From assembly GCA_009739215.1 (NCBI GenBank), contig VSJF01000013.1, positions 1 through 64,000 of the forward strand: a DNA stretch of 64,000 nt, read 5' to 3'. Shown here one piece after another: positions 42,386-53,446 of this stretch (its first letter is position 1; each line of letters begins with the position of its first letter). Source of the stretch: Floccularia luteovirens. Its lineage: Eukaryota > Basidiomycota > Agaricomycetes > Agaricales > Squamanitaceae. The notes under the pieces are model-generated. The model worked only from the letters and a program-made list of their open reading frames with translations. It had not been told where the DNA came from and did not search any database. Position numbers and translations under genes: made by a program.

Positions 42386-43319
42386 GGAAAGAGCAGAATC
42401 AAAATAGGGATTGCAGGAACAAAATTTAAATACGTACAATATCGTTTTTGTATATATCATCACATCAGGCACGTTCACCTAAACTTCAAGTATTTGTATC
42501 CCGTTTCCCACATCTACCTGCTGTTTATAGAACTGGGAAATTGAAACGATCCATTGTCATCATGTCCCTAGAATTACTGTGGGGATGTTCTAAACTGGAC
42601 TGGAGTAGAAAAAGTTTTTCCTTCGGAGGATATGCTAGTTGTGTTCGTATAACCTGCCAGCAACCACAAGCTTACCGCGCATACAACTTCCGCGGATGTG
42701 AGGTAATAAAAATCGTGTATGCTATACTTATCATATCTCAGGCAGATGGATAATCCGTCGGCTGTAGCGCTAGCTTGCATGAAGGTTCCATGTATATACA
42801 GATATATAGCTTCGAAAATTTGGGATGACCATTTCTTGATTGATGATTAATCCTCGGAATCTGAGTGCTTCTCGTGACTGTGTTAGACATATTATTAGGT
42901 TTCTTGCGTGTGTGTGAACTGTTTATATATAGCTCACCTGTGAGTTAATTTAAAGTTAAAAACATTGCAACGTAGAAGAATCCCAGCCCAACTTGAATCA
43001 CCTAGATAATCCTCCCTATGCTATGGTAGGGGCTAATTAGGAGGAGGATAGTTTATCCACCAGATTTAGCCGAACGAAATCCCGGACTGAATTAGGTATC
43101 CACGGAGGTACGGGTATAAGACATCATGTAAAAGTAAACGAAGTCGGCAAGCACTTAATACAATGCCTGTTCGCGTTTGACATATAGAGAACACGCGATA
43201 AATTGAAGGTTTCTGAAACACCAATCATCAAGTGCAGCTTCCATAGAAGATATTTATGGTCAAAGTCTGTATTATCCAGAAGAAGAAATCTAGAAACCAT
43301 AATAGACTTATCCTGCATC
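42386..43319. other. Intergenic region, MFS copy b promoter side
   Basis: About 930 bases between two minus-strand genes. Small frames occur on both strands, but none is supported by splicing or similarity. TATATATA-like stretches lie near 42,928. Confidence 0.4.
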
Positions 43320-44884
43320 TTATTCCCCGAAAGGCCATTCAAGCATTCCAGAGCTCCCAGGAATCGGAAATATGCCTAAGTCTTCTTTAACTGAGCCTTG
43401 TATAAGTGAGAACCCGTTTTCACTTGCGGCTGCGAATACTGGCAGTCGTTTAACTCCATCCTCGTCCAGTTCAGTTAGTAGGCTCGATATCTCTCTTTTT
43501 GTCTTTCCTTTTGTCAGACCCTGTGTTTCTTCCACAGTTATAAACTTGATTGCGGGCCAAGGAGTATTTGCTAATGTGAGATAGCGATTTTGAATAGTAT
43601 CGTACGAGGGGTAAGGGTGATACAAAAACTGATTCCTTGTCAGGATTGTCATATATTACAATTCGCGGGACTCGCCTGCACAGTGCTGCCCAACTTGGGA
43701 GCACTCTGTGACTTCAGGGAAATAGTACCGCGTGATGGATCCCCAGCCGTTATTAGATATGCCTGCTGAACCTAACTCCCTTTATAAATAGATTTTCTAT
43801 AAATTTGGAAGGCAAAAGACTTGCTTTACCGCCTGGAAGGATAGTTCCTAAGGAGAAACATTCATTGTCATTGAAGGAATTAGGTAGTGCCAACTTCTTG
43901 CCGGACGACTCGATAGCAGATAACAGTAGCTTGGCGGGATTCGCATTATTCAGGGAAATTACCATGTTACCATCACGGCTGTGGATCTTGCTTCAATCAA
44001 AATTCATGCGAAGCAATTCATGCGACAAACCCGGTCACATTGAGTGGTTCTCCAATATATTCATCGTGTAGAACCTCGGTAATTACTTTGGACTTATGTA
44101 AGTCACCCCTCTTCAGAGCTACACCGACTGCGCCCGAAGCATACACTTTGTCGTTGTAAAACAAAGTAACGGGCTGGCCAGTGATAAAGGGTGTTGAGCT
44201 AGCAGAGAGCCCAAACTGTAATCGTACGATGATGCTTGTCAAAACTTTCAGAGTTGCGGGTGCATATGCTTACTTTCGTTGCGGTTGGAAATGTATTAAG
44301 AGAACGCAGAAATCCGTCAGGAGCTAGATCTGTAAAATAGACGAGACTATCCACGTCATCTGGGCTGTCCATGTTTGCATTAGGCGACTCTCCAAATAGA
44401 AGAATAGGTATATAGCTACCTACTCCAGTTCACGAAGGCCAACCGGCAACGGGTAATCAGAGCTACTTCTAGACCATACATCAGCCCAGGAAACACCCTC
44501 TTTCAATTCTTCAAGACGTGGTTGAATATCATCTTTCTCCCGAAAGCTATGCCATCTACCAACCTGGGGCTCCTTTTTACCAGGAATGTCCGAGCGGAAC
44601 GCAATAACCTCAGATGCAGGAAATTCTGCGAATGAGAAAGAGAGGATCTCGTCGCTGTTTCCCAGTCGTCCAAAAGCCCGAGAGAGGCATCCAATTGAGT
44701 GACCAGTACTATTTAGGTTCGCCAATTTTCTCATCAAGCTGTCAAGTTCTGATTCAGGAACATTGGAAGAGAGAGCGAAGAGAACTGTTTGATTAGAGTT
44801 GGCGTAGGTCTTGGAAAGGTTTGTAATGAAGGACTTTAGATGTGGCACTGAACGCGTTAGTACGGTCTGTAAACGTCCAACCAT
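43320..44884 (-). CDS. FIST-like domain protein (conserved fungal, frames irregular)
   Basis: FIST domains are predicted small-molecule-sensing modules; the fungal members are uncharacterised. Seen: MVGRLQTVLTRSVPHL, SNQTVLFALSSNVPESELDS, HSIGCLSRAFGR, FPASEVIAFRSDIPGKKEPQ, VGRWHSFREKDD, LPVGLRELE, then DDVDSLVYFTDLAPDGFL, SASSTPFITGQPVTLFYND, VYASGAVGVALKRGD, DGNMVISLNNANPAKLLLSA, AGDPSRGTISLKSQSAPKL, VQFLYHP and a final exon with VFAAASENGFSLIQG. The family assignment rests on remembered homologues. The VQ|FLYHP join uses a GC-AG intron (43629-43675). Two joins (LE|SPN near 44,420 and before QQAYLITAGDP near 43,760) do not stay in frame with GT-AG introns, so the copy is either slightly damaged or contains consensus errors. 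Confidence 0.6.
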
Positions 44885-45001
44885 AGTTATACGTCCTAGT
44901 TCAATGTTACTCAAACATTGCCACCATAAATCAAATGTTCATTACATAATGCTGGATGTTTTCGGCCATCGCGTCAACGAGCACATCGTCGAACGTCACT
45001 A

Positions 45002-45513
45002 ATGGTCCCAAACGACCAACCATCAACCTTATGGATATTGTATGTTTACATGAAACGTTCAATATCATTCATAACTTACTCGGAAAATTTAGGATTCCAT
45101 CAACTCTCCTCATTTCCGCATACTTTGTTCGCAAATGGTATCTCGCACGCAAGTTGCGGGTACACGGAATCGGTAAAGGCGGTGAGGGTTTAAATGTATC
45201 TAATCCAACAAAATTTTCATTTAATAGTCACATATTTTGCCATCTAGCACCTGGCTTCCAGACCAATGTCCGCAAGATACGCGTTACCTCGGAGATTGCG
45301 GCGCGGCTTCGACGTGGTGAAGACGTCAGTCCAGAGGAAATTGCAGCTGCATCTGCTAAGGCTGAGGCAGAGGAGAGTAGAGGAGCTCAACCAGAATCTG
45401 ATGGAGTGAGCAGTCCAGTCGTGCCGCCCAAAGTTGATGATGAACCAACCAATGAATGGTTGCCAAGCACCATCACGGCGCCAAAAAAGAGATCGAAAGG
45501 AAAAAAACGATGA
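45002..45513 (+). CDS. Small single-pass membrane protein, conserved-looking
   Basis: I do not recognise a named family. The ATG at 45002 gives MVPNDQPSTLWIL, joined over an intron (TT|GTATGTTTAC...AATTTAG|G) to IPSTLLISAYFVRKWYLARK, a clear N-terminal membrane anchor followed by positive charges (type I orientation plausible). A second intron (ATCG|GTAAAG) joins to APGFQTNVRKIRVTSEIAAR and LRRGEDVSPEEIAAASAKAE. The tail is acidic, then basic: NEWLPSTITAPKKRSKGKKR-stop. The product has about 125 residues. This start was chosen because the alternative upstream ATG leads to a different phase that does not splice. The 5' ends of this gene and the FIST-like gene are divergent and only about 115 bases apart, implying a shared promoter region. 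Confidence 0.65.
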
Positions 45514-45877
45514 ATACTAGAACTTGTCTATTCCCTTCGCCCACTTAAGATCTTCACTCAATTGTTTGTGTTCATATGCTAATTCAAAAAAATTCATAAA
45601 TCTATAGGGCATAGTCTCCCCCCACCCAGATAGTGGAAACGAGCTTAAGTGTTTATACTATGCTGTATCCTCCAACTATGAAATTGGTCTAGTTGCTGTT
45701 TATGACTTAATCAATAGATATTGCATCTTGCATTACAATCTATCTTGAGTTAGCATGCGCTGATGTTCGAAAATTGCGGCTATCAGCGGATGAATCATGA
45801 TGCTGTGCAGTAGAGCCTGGGAGCATAGGTGGTGTAATTCTTTCTTTTCACTGTATTCTCAGACTCTTGTAACCGAT
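45514..45877. other. Spacer between two + strand genes
   Basis: About 360 bases with no recognised feature other than the presumed terminator and promoter functions. Confidence 0.35.
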
Positions 45878-47658
45878 ATGGAAGGGGCTGTTGACTTCCA
45901 AGGTTCGAATATCTCCTCATGGATGGATGCGGCCTACTATGGTAGGTCACTGCGCTTAGACTCAAGTCACTCACATCACTAATACCTGGTAACTGAGCAG
46001 GATTCCTCATATCTATTGTGTGAGTTGGCCATAGTGCACGTATAACTATACCACTCTACCACAAAAAATTAATATGGATCCCTTCGAAAGATTATTTGGC
46101 ATATCTATTGTGCAGGCCTGGACGTATTTTATGCATAACTCCGACAAGTGGGGCGTGCGATGTATGGTACGATCTCTTTGTAAATATTTTCAAAGCATGA
46201 CATTAACCATAGTTGAACAAGGTTGCAACGCTAATGTGCTAAGCGCCAGTATCACATTGCAACGGCAAACTTATAATCTGAGAATATCTAGGTGTCTTAA
46301 CATAGCGAAGGCATGGCTTAACTCTGATATCCTCCATCATTATCTTGTGGGCTCTCATTTCCGAATGTATGTGCTCGGTCTGACATGCAGTAAATTGCTG
46401 ATTTCCAGATTGATCATTTTGGAGGGATTGAATCTCTTGACATGCACTCTGAGTACGTCTGAGAGTTTTCACTGCATCCCCCACTCACCGTCACAAAATA
46501 GATTGTTTTTAGTAGACTTTGTTATCACTGGAGTTGTGCTTTTTTTGTAAGCTTTCTGGCACAAATGGAATGGATCATAATGAACAAATCATAGGGTGAA
46601 TTTATATTTTGCAAGCCGTATACACCTACGTGCGTCAGACCTCCCATGATGGTGAAAAGTGGCATCACTTTGATGATGTGTTTGCAGTCAGTGGTAACAG
46701 AACCATAATAGCATTGATAGTATGTCCCTTGTCCTTTCAAGAACTGATGTCAAAAGTTGAACCGAAGACAGGTCCTTATGGATACAACTCTGCTCAGTTT
46801 GTTACTTTCTCCACATTTTCGATCTTAAATAATCTCTTCCCAGTTTCTAGTATCTGTGAGTGTAAATTTTATGCCCTTAGGTTGCAGGACCTGTGAAGCA
46901 GAACATGGACTTCAGATGCAATATCACAACAGTCCAAAGGATTTGAGGCACGGCCGGTAGCTTCACAGGCAACAACGGTGGGTCTTATACATGAATGAGA
47001 CTTAAAGCTGGAAGGCTAATTCTTAACATTACTAGATTGAAGTAACCATATTCCATGTTATCGCTACTATGACAGATCTACTTGTAACATTCAGTCTTTG
47101 GCGGATATTGTCAAATTCAAAACAAGAGACCATCTTCAGAAGGTTCTCCGATCAGTAGTAATTGCCTAAAATTCACTGACCCATGAATGACAGCACTAGA
47201 AAAGCTCTGGATCGCATAATAGCCTTCCTGCTGACTCGTGGCATTCTTATGACCATATTACAAGTTGTGCATCTTATCATGTATGCCGTCAAACCCAACG
47301 ATATTCTATTTTGGTACATTTTAGTCTACTCCTACCTACATCTATATCTGGATTGCTGATGCTTGAATCTAATAGGAATGGTTCAGGTTTACCATTGAGC
47401 TACATGTGTGTTATCACAGTCTGTAAGTCATTGAGTTGCGGTTGGACGTTGGAATAACTATACTTATTTTCTATTATAGTGTCAATGTACGTCCTTGATT
47501 GTTCCTTGATATGGGATGTTAATGTGAGGCTTTTGTCTCCTATCAGGCTTAATCAACGACCATTGTTATCCTCTTCAATTGAGGATAACATGGAACTCGT
47601 TGGCAGTCTCAATTTCGCGCATTCCATTACTCCGACCGATGTGGTACAAAATTCGTAG
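45878..47658 (+). CDS. DUF6534-like multi-pass membrane protein
   Basis: Agaricomycetes carry many such seven-helix-like proteins of unknown role. Seen: MEGAVDFQGSNISSWMDAAY, then after an intron FLISIV and LFGISIVQAWTYFMHNSDKW (TM1/2), KAWLNSDILHHYL, IDHFGGIESLDMHSE, LFLVDFVITGVVLFF, RIHLLSGNRTIIALI, then IEVTIFHVIATMTDLLVTFS, LWRILSNSKQETIFRSTRKA, DRIIAFLLTRGILMTILQVV, HLIMYAVKPNDILFWN, GSGLPLSYMCVITVLSMLNQ and RPLLSSSIEDNMELV, ending PTDVVQNS-stop. The VLSM|LNQ join uses a 7-nt microexon (47480-47486). Exons between about 46,730 and 47,025 were not resolved. The overall order matches the family, with the SMLNQR end corresponding to the usual LNAR motif. Confidence 0.6.
47480..47486 (+). 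other. 7-nt microexon of the DUF6534-like gene
   Basis: The exon TGTCAAT sits between acceptor ...CTATTATAG and donor GTACGTCC. Joined to upstream ACAGTCT and downstream GCTTAATCAACG it restores Val-Leu-Ser-Met-Leu-Asn-Gln-Arg in frame with the long C-terminal exon. Confidence 0.65.
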
Positions 47659-47860
47659 GATGTTTCATCGGGTCACAAGGTTTACATATCCTTTTATGTA
47701 TAGCATTTAATAATATAACTGAGATCTAAAATCCTTTGCAATCTGAAGTTTGTTCTTGTTTCTTTCAGATGTCACAGTTGCAATTACGGTGTGAATGACA
47801 TGCTTCGTAGTAGTACTCCAACAAGGAGCTGTGGGCCATGACGTAATCGACGTTGAGGTT

Positions 47861-47870
47861 TATATATATG
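47861..47870 (+). promoter_or_regulatory. TATA-like element of the small gene
   Basis: TATATATATG lies about 75 bases upstream of the ATG at 47941, followed by a CAAACATATACTACAAC leader typical of fungal genes. This is position-based inference. Confidence 0.35.
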
Positions 47871-47940
47871 TAACAACTTCTAATAATGTTTTTATGCAAC
47901 CTGCTTAATCTCAAAACCACTCACAAACATATACTACAAC

Positions 47941-48313
47941 ATGTCTTCCACCGTGACCGGAGTCCAAGTAAAGGAGAACAAGACACAGCATGGCGTATAT
48001 CCACTGCTCGGTATATTTCCGCCCTACACAACAGATGACTTTTTTGGTTCTACAATGCCTACCGATATCAGGAGTGGTAATCACTTCATGCTACCTCACA
48101 GCATGCGGATACTGACACTAACTCTAAGGTGAAATAACCTCAGGAAACAATAAGAAGAGTAACAAATCACAAACGAAGAACGGTAAAGATAAATCAACTT
48201 TAAACGCCGGAACTGCACAAAGATACGAGCTGCAACGAGGTATCAGCTTAGGTAGGGTTGAGTTCGATGAAGAATTATCAGGAGCACCAAGGGGAACGAG
48301 ATTTGAAAGCTAA
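47941..48313 (+). CDS. Small unknown protein, two exons
   Basis: I do not recognise it. Exon 1 reads MSSTVTGVQVKENKTQHGVY...PPYTTDDFFG, up to a donor at G|GTAATCAC. The acceptor CCTCAG (about 48,143) joins in frame to GNNKKSNKSQTKNGKDKSTL, AGTAQRYELQRGISLGRVEF and DEELSGAPRGTRFES-stop, about 97 residues. The leader looks like a real fungal 5' UTR. The product has no signal peptide, membrane helix or CaaX box. It is convergent with the carboxypeptidase relic, and its last bases have a degenerate counterpart near 53,230, next to the intact carboxypeptidase gene. Confidence 0.45.
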
Positions 48314-48489
48314 AGTGGTTCAATGACCGCCATTAATGAAAATTCATCATTTAAATCATGCCAGGACGAACTTTCGAGTTAAATGTGTACGCCTTTCATT
48401 GCATAGTACACTGTACATCCTAACTCATATTCATTTCATTTAACTAGTTTGGATCGACTTGTATATATAGAAGAGGATGAAGAGGATTG

Positions 48490-48706
48490 TAACGGATCAA
48501 GATAATTAACCTAATATAAATTTAATATTCTGGGTTGCACATGACAACCATTCGTCTCCTATTAGTTTGGGTAGAAACCTGCTTGGCCGCCTGCCAGCCC
48601 TCAGAACTATCATTGCTTTATGAGTGTTGTTGATTTGGGTGGTAGGGATTATTCCCAGGCTCCCAGCACATGTTATATGTCCCGGATACGCGTGATTTGT
48701 CATCCG
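48490..48706 (-). pseudogene. Truncated serine carboxypeptidase (S10) relic
   Basis: On the minus strand this reads AYPGHITCAG, counterpart of YPGYITYAG in the intact gene, immediately followed by a counterpart of its last exon (QA-KQVSTQTN... for the GQAAAQMFTQIMAG stretch). The middle two thirds of the gene are missing, including the catalytic Asp and His region. The 3' flank (48,290-48,490) also matches the 3' flank of the intact gene (53,230-53,385). It is a deletion derivative of a duplicated carboxypeptidase. Confidence 0.7.
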
Positions 48707-49024
48707 AATTCCCTATTTAGAAAATAGAGTCGACGGCTATATAGCACCAATTGTGGCCGACTATTCCGACTTAGTCGGCGACTGGCACTATTTCAGATTC
48801 CTCTGTATTATGCGAACGAATCAAATACCCACCTTACACCATGAAAATGCTGCAAGCAAAGCCGGCACAGCAACTTCATGTAACTGAGCACCTCCACCAA
48901 TACTATGTATGTTTCATTTGCTATGTTTTCACGTCAGAGCAATTGGACCTTGAATCTATTGTTAAACAATATGCTACAAAGATTACAGAGTACATAGTTA
49001 ATTGGTATCTATGGAGGAAGGTCA

Positions 49025-49073
49025 TATCTGAAATTTTCTTGTGGCTTCTGAGGCCACAAGAAAATTCCAGATA
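49025..49073. repeat. Near-perfect 21-bp hairpin
   Basis: The arms TATCTGAAATTTTCTTGTGGC and GCCACAAGAAAATTCCAGATA are reverse complements with one mismatch, separated by a 7-nt loop (TTCTGAG). It lies within a frame at 48841-49101 that I do not believe is coding. Confidence 0.85.
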
Positions 49074-49186
49074 CGCCAATATCCAGCTTGATCCTCAATA
49101 ACATATCGCATTTTTGTTGCTAGAAAGTAATCCAAGGCGTCCTGTTATCAAGTTCTGTCGCATCATTCATCAGATCTTTCGAAATC

Positions 49187-49545
49187 TCTGCGATTATTGA
49201 ATCGAAAATACGTGGTAAGTATCACGATAACTCACTTCCTCTCCGTTAGCTCTAGTGAATTCACCATACGAGTCCATGTTTCACCATCGGTACCCCAAAA
49301 CAAACTCAGCCATTTTTGCCGTCTCCTCGGTGATGAATACCTGTATATTTTTCGCTATAACCTCTCATGTTCATTTATTCTCATCAGCAACCTGATCCAA
49401 CAAATCACTTAATCATTTGTAGGAAGTTAGAACTTTGTTATTTTAGACGTACCAAAATATCACCAGTGAGGGCAGACAATGCTAACCAGGAACAGGAACC
49501 AAGCTGATTAGGCCCTGTACAGTATCAGGAGTCTGCTTCGACACG
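49187..49545 (-). pseudogene. Relic paralogous to 52,500-52,945
   Basis: This shows strong but gapped similarity to the relic at 52,500-52,945 (for example TTTGCCGTCTCCTCG, GCAACCTGATC, CAGGAACAGGAACCA). On the minus strand several frames are broken. It lies on the opposite side of the carboxypeptidase relic from where the corresponding sequence lies next to the intact gene. Confidence 0.6.
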
Positions 49546-50095
49546 GTAAGGATGCCAATGATAAGTTCATCTACAGTTTTGAATGCGCTAGTGTTATTAG
49601 ACACAACGAGTAACAAGACATACCCAATTGATGAACAAACATCCGGGTGGTGGTATTGGTCAAGGATGTGGGTGGTTAATTTGATACATCACAGCACCTT
49701 TATAAGTTCTCCCTAAACTAGCACAGCCTGAATGGAAAATAGCAACCAAGGGAAAGAACTTGCAGCTTTAAGTAGTCACGATAATGAGGATTATGTAAGG
49801 ACCTTCGCCTCTTCTGTCTCATCGTTTACGACTCCTAAGATCGGGTAATGGAAAATGGAGCCCACTCGATCTCTTGCTTTGCAAGCCGATAGAAAACCTT
49901 ACCGACGTTTTCCCTAGCATCCTCGAAGTTGTCTGGTTCCTGCAATTCAACGTCAACCGTCAAACCTTCAAAGAGGACAATGACAGGGCGGTCTTTCTCC
50001 GTTCCCATTTGGAAGTGAGGGTGGGTTCCAAGGTCCGATACCCAGGAAATGCTTGCATCTGCTAGTTCAGCTCTCAGGTCAGTCTCATCTACTGC

Positions 50096-50790
50096 ATGTT
50101 CCCATCATTATCATCTCGTCCTGACCTGTTTGAAATTGCACAAGAATTTCCTAGACTCGATGACGCATTCACCCGTTTGAGATATGCGGGATTGAACATT
50201 GATATGGATACTCCCTTTTACAAGATGACTACCCTTACCAGATTGATTAATCTTCGACTATCGGCATTAAAATCCCTGGGAAGCCGACCTTCGGAGTTCA
50301 TATTGATTCAAACGATGAGGATAATATGTTTTGTATCAAATATACATCACGACTCCGTGCCGTTACACTTCCCAGTGGTCGACATAAATTCGCGCTTCTA
50401 TGAGCGATTCGATTGCGTTACCCCAGAGTCACGGACACGTTACAACTCAAAGTGGCAACCACTAGGAAGAATGTTCAAATGTTATTTGACGACAGTCTTG
50501 TTCATGGTGATATTCAATGTGTTAACATTCTTGTTGATTCTGAACACTGAAAGCGGATATAATCAACTGTATGGTCATAGGTTTTGATTGGGGCTGGATC
50601 GGAGCTACCCATTTTGGATTAACACCCAATCTGTTAAACGACCAGGAGTGAAGCATGATATTTCTATTGCATAGATTTTGTCTTAAGTTCGCTGCTTGTT
50701 GGGTTCCCGCATTATCCCTGGCCTATAACTCTCGTCACAACGCTGATACCACACCTTTCTTGTCATGTCCGAGTCTTTTGGAAACTTTTC
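50096..50790 (+). pseudogene. Decayed protein-kinase-like gene
   Basis: Plus-strand pieces of a kinase-like protein of the basidiomycete type are visible: CIKYTSRLRAVTLPSG (beta-3 lysine region), DSLVHGDIQCVNILVDSE (catalytic loop with His-Gly-Asp and Asn) and GFDWGWIGATHFG (DFG position as FDWG). They lie in different frames with intervening stops and no introns that would join them all. The upstream limit is unclear. It is distinct from the intact kinase-like gene on the other strand. Confidence 0.45.
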
Positions 50791-50971
50791 CGCATTCCTC
50801 ATCTCCCTCAGTTCTTCCGTCCCTAATCCTTTCCGTCTGAGATCACCTCCCAAACTCTCTCTCCCAAACTCTTCTCTATTGAAAATTACCCATTAATTGA
50901 TTACAATGCTATATATACAACGAATATAAGTGTACAATTCCCGTTCGTGTGATTATGTTTTAATTTCTATA

Positions 50972-52272
50972 TCATTCCGGTGCTTCACAATCTTGGAAGG
51001 AAATCCCGTCCATTGCCATGCTAACCTCATTTTCAGTAAGCCATAAATTGTGAATCATAGTATATAGCTCTTCGCATTCCTCCACACCATCACACGGGTA
51101 TGCCATGGAAAAATCTATCAATAACATCCCTTGTTTTGACCGTAAGATGTTACTCGGGTGGGTATCACCATGCTCAACACCTGCTTGGTGAACCTGTAAG
51201 AGTGCTCGAAGGATAGCCAGCCTATGTCAATTTAAATACATGTCAATTAGCATCATAGAAAGTAGCTACTAACAGTGCAGACCTTTCAGACAGTGACAAA
51301 CCACCAAATTCCTCCAGAGCTTCGCCACCATAGTTCATTAAGAGACACGAGTATTGAAATCCCATGAATTCCCCTCTAAAATTACCATAGTACCTAGGTA
51401 CGGCGATGTCATAGAGTTTGTGGAGCATATGGTATGCTTCAGCTTCACCTTCTAAAGTGGATGCAAAGCCCTCTCTTGCGATTTTAACCATAGCTGAGCC
51501 GGAATATTTACCTTCCGTAAAAATTTCACTTTCAAAAACGCGGCCATATCCGCCAGCACCAATCAGTTTTTTAAGATAGACATCCAAGTGGCTACTAGAT
51601 GTGACAAGGGTGGGAGGATTGTCCACTCTTTGGAGTGAGATATCAACGAGGGTTGCACCTGCTGCAGCGGTTGTATGCAATGTGGCCTAAACAAATTCAA
51701 ACTGAGAATATTGTGGGAACGGCAGTCAGTTGAAGGAAGGATCACCTTCTCTGCGGTTTCTGGAATGTCCTGGGCTTCGCATATGTGGGATTTTGAGATG
51801 TCCTGGACATTTGTTTCATGTGTCCAATTGCGAGTATGGCCAATAGCCCGAACCGGCAGGGTAGGCGTTGGAATGGCCGCTTTGACCCCGTCGAAGATAG
51901 CGAGTTCCTCATCAGTTGTAAGCAACATATAATAAAGAAGGGAATACAGTCGCTTGGGGCTGCTTTTACCATAAATACATTGCTCAAATGCCGGTGGGAT
52001 ATGTTTATCATGAGACAGGGAGGTTCAACATCGTTGCTCACGTCACACCCGGACAGAGTATTAGTAACATCCAGCTCTTGTTTTTCCTCTGTAGCTAGGG
52101 TATCTCCCCGACTGGGCTCGGGATCATCCTCCCCTGGAGTAAGAATACGAGAGCGCCGGCGAACAAGTACAGAAGCGGAAGATGAGAAAGTGTGTTTGGA
52201 CGGTTGGAAGGACTGACGGGTAAATGGGTGGCGGATTGCTGTTGTGCGTAGAAGGAATCCAAGGCTCGCCAT
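50972..52272 (-). CDS. Protein-kinase-like protein with possible mitochondrial presequence
   Basis: Seen: an N-terminus rich in Arg and Ser without acidic residues (MASLGFLLRTTAIRHPFTRQ), possibly a mitochondrial presequence, and a linker. Then an intron (GAC|GTGAGCAAC...TTGAG|CAA) joins to YGKSSPKRLYSLLYYMLLTT, and a second intron to KATLHTT. The kinase core has a glycine-rich loop LIGAGGYGRVFESE, the beta-3 lysine in SAMVKIAREG, a helix-C Glu in LEGEAEAYHMLHKL, hinge CLLMNYGGEAL, catalytic loop HQAGVEHGDTHPSNIL with His-Gly-Asp and Asn, and LLIDFSMA at DFG. The end is SFQDCEAPE-stop. Catalytic residues are mostly kept (DFS for DFG), so activity is plausible. It resembles small fungal atypical kinases; substrate unknown. 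Confidence 0.75.
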
Positions 52273-52499
52273 CGGAACCAGCGCAGAAAAAACTCGACCA
52301 CAGTAGTAGCTGCAAGCGCTGGAGAGTCAAGACTTGGAAGCCAGGAGTGAATCAGATGACGTCATGCTCCCTTCGTAAATAGGGGTGACGTCCGCTCCTT
52401 CACAGACTTCCTGAGATAGTACAGGATGGTATCCGTCAAAGTCAAAGCAAACTTGCAATTCGGGTTTGGTGGTAGGATATTTAAAAGAGGAGAAAGGCG

Positions 52500-52945
52500 T
52501 CGAGTTCAGCTACGAACTCATCAGGTCTTTTCAGATCGGAGGATCCCTGCGATTATCCAGCCTTAATCAAAGTACATATTAACCACAACTGAACTTACTT
52601 GAAAAGAGTAGCGACCCTATCCTTTAGCTCTGGTGAATTTACCAGACAGCTTCAAGTTCCGTGTTTCAAAATTTCATCATCTGTTCTCAAAACAGACTCG
52701 GCCGTTTTTGCCGTCTCCTCGATGATCGATGTGGGTGCCTGTATATATTTCGCTATATGTTCCCGTGAATCCTTATTCCATTCGCAACCTGATCAACCAA
52801 ATAATTAGATCATACATAGAGATACTTGGAATAGACGTACCCAATTTGTACCAATGAAAGTAGACAGCATTGAGGTAGCACTCAATAGCTCAGGAACAGG
52901 AACCAGACTGAGAGCGTTATTCTGTATCACTGACCACAACAAACA
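52500..52945 (-). pseudogene. Minus-strand gene relic (helical, NLR-N-terminus-like)
   Basis: Reading the minus strand gives LSLVPVPELLSATSMLSTFI, a probable intron, REHIAKYIQAPTSIIEETAK, TAESVLRTDDEILKHGT, then an in-frame TGA, followed by ELKDRVATLFK and DLKRPDEFVAELDAFL. The pattern resembles helical N-terminal domains of Agaricomycete NACHT-type or related proteins, by memory only. It is duplicated in degraded form at 49,187-49,545. Confidence 0.4.
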
Positions 52946-53446
52946 GACTTAAGTATCTTATCTGCGAACAAATGTTTCGACTATGATATGAGTATGAGGA
53001 AGGTAAAGATAACTATGGGAATAGTCCAACGTGTAGAAAAATAGATCAGGCCGTTTGGACTTTTGCCCTGAGGTGGTACCATGACGGCATTTTCCCACCA
53101 TGCCCAGTCCGACAATTTGCTCGCACTGCCGCAAATAAGACCTCGAGCTCATAAAATCAGAAGTCTTTATTGATAAAAAAATTACTGAAGGACTGAGCTT
53201 TGAAATTTTATTATGATCCCACTGCAAAGGGAGCGATATTTGAAAGCTAGAATTGTTCAAAGAGACCCAATGTTTTCATCATGCTAACTTGTGGTGACAT
53301 ACACTATGCATCCTAAATTTTATTCATTCATTTCAATCAGTTTTGAATGACTTTGTACATCGATAGTAAAGGATTTTAACTAATGATAGGACAAGGAACC
53401 TGATACATATCAATATACCCTACCCACGGGTCATACTTTCGACGGT

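Noticed and set aside
48841..49101. 86-codon frame MKMLQAKPAQQ...
   Set aside because: It runs through the hairpin at 49,025-49,073, which explains its open length, and resembles nothing.
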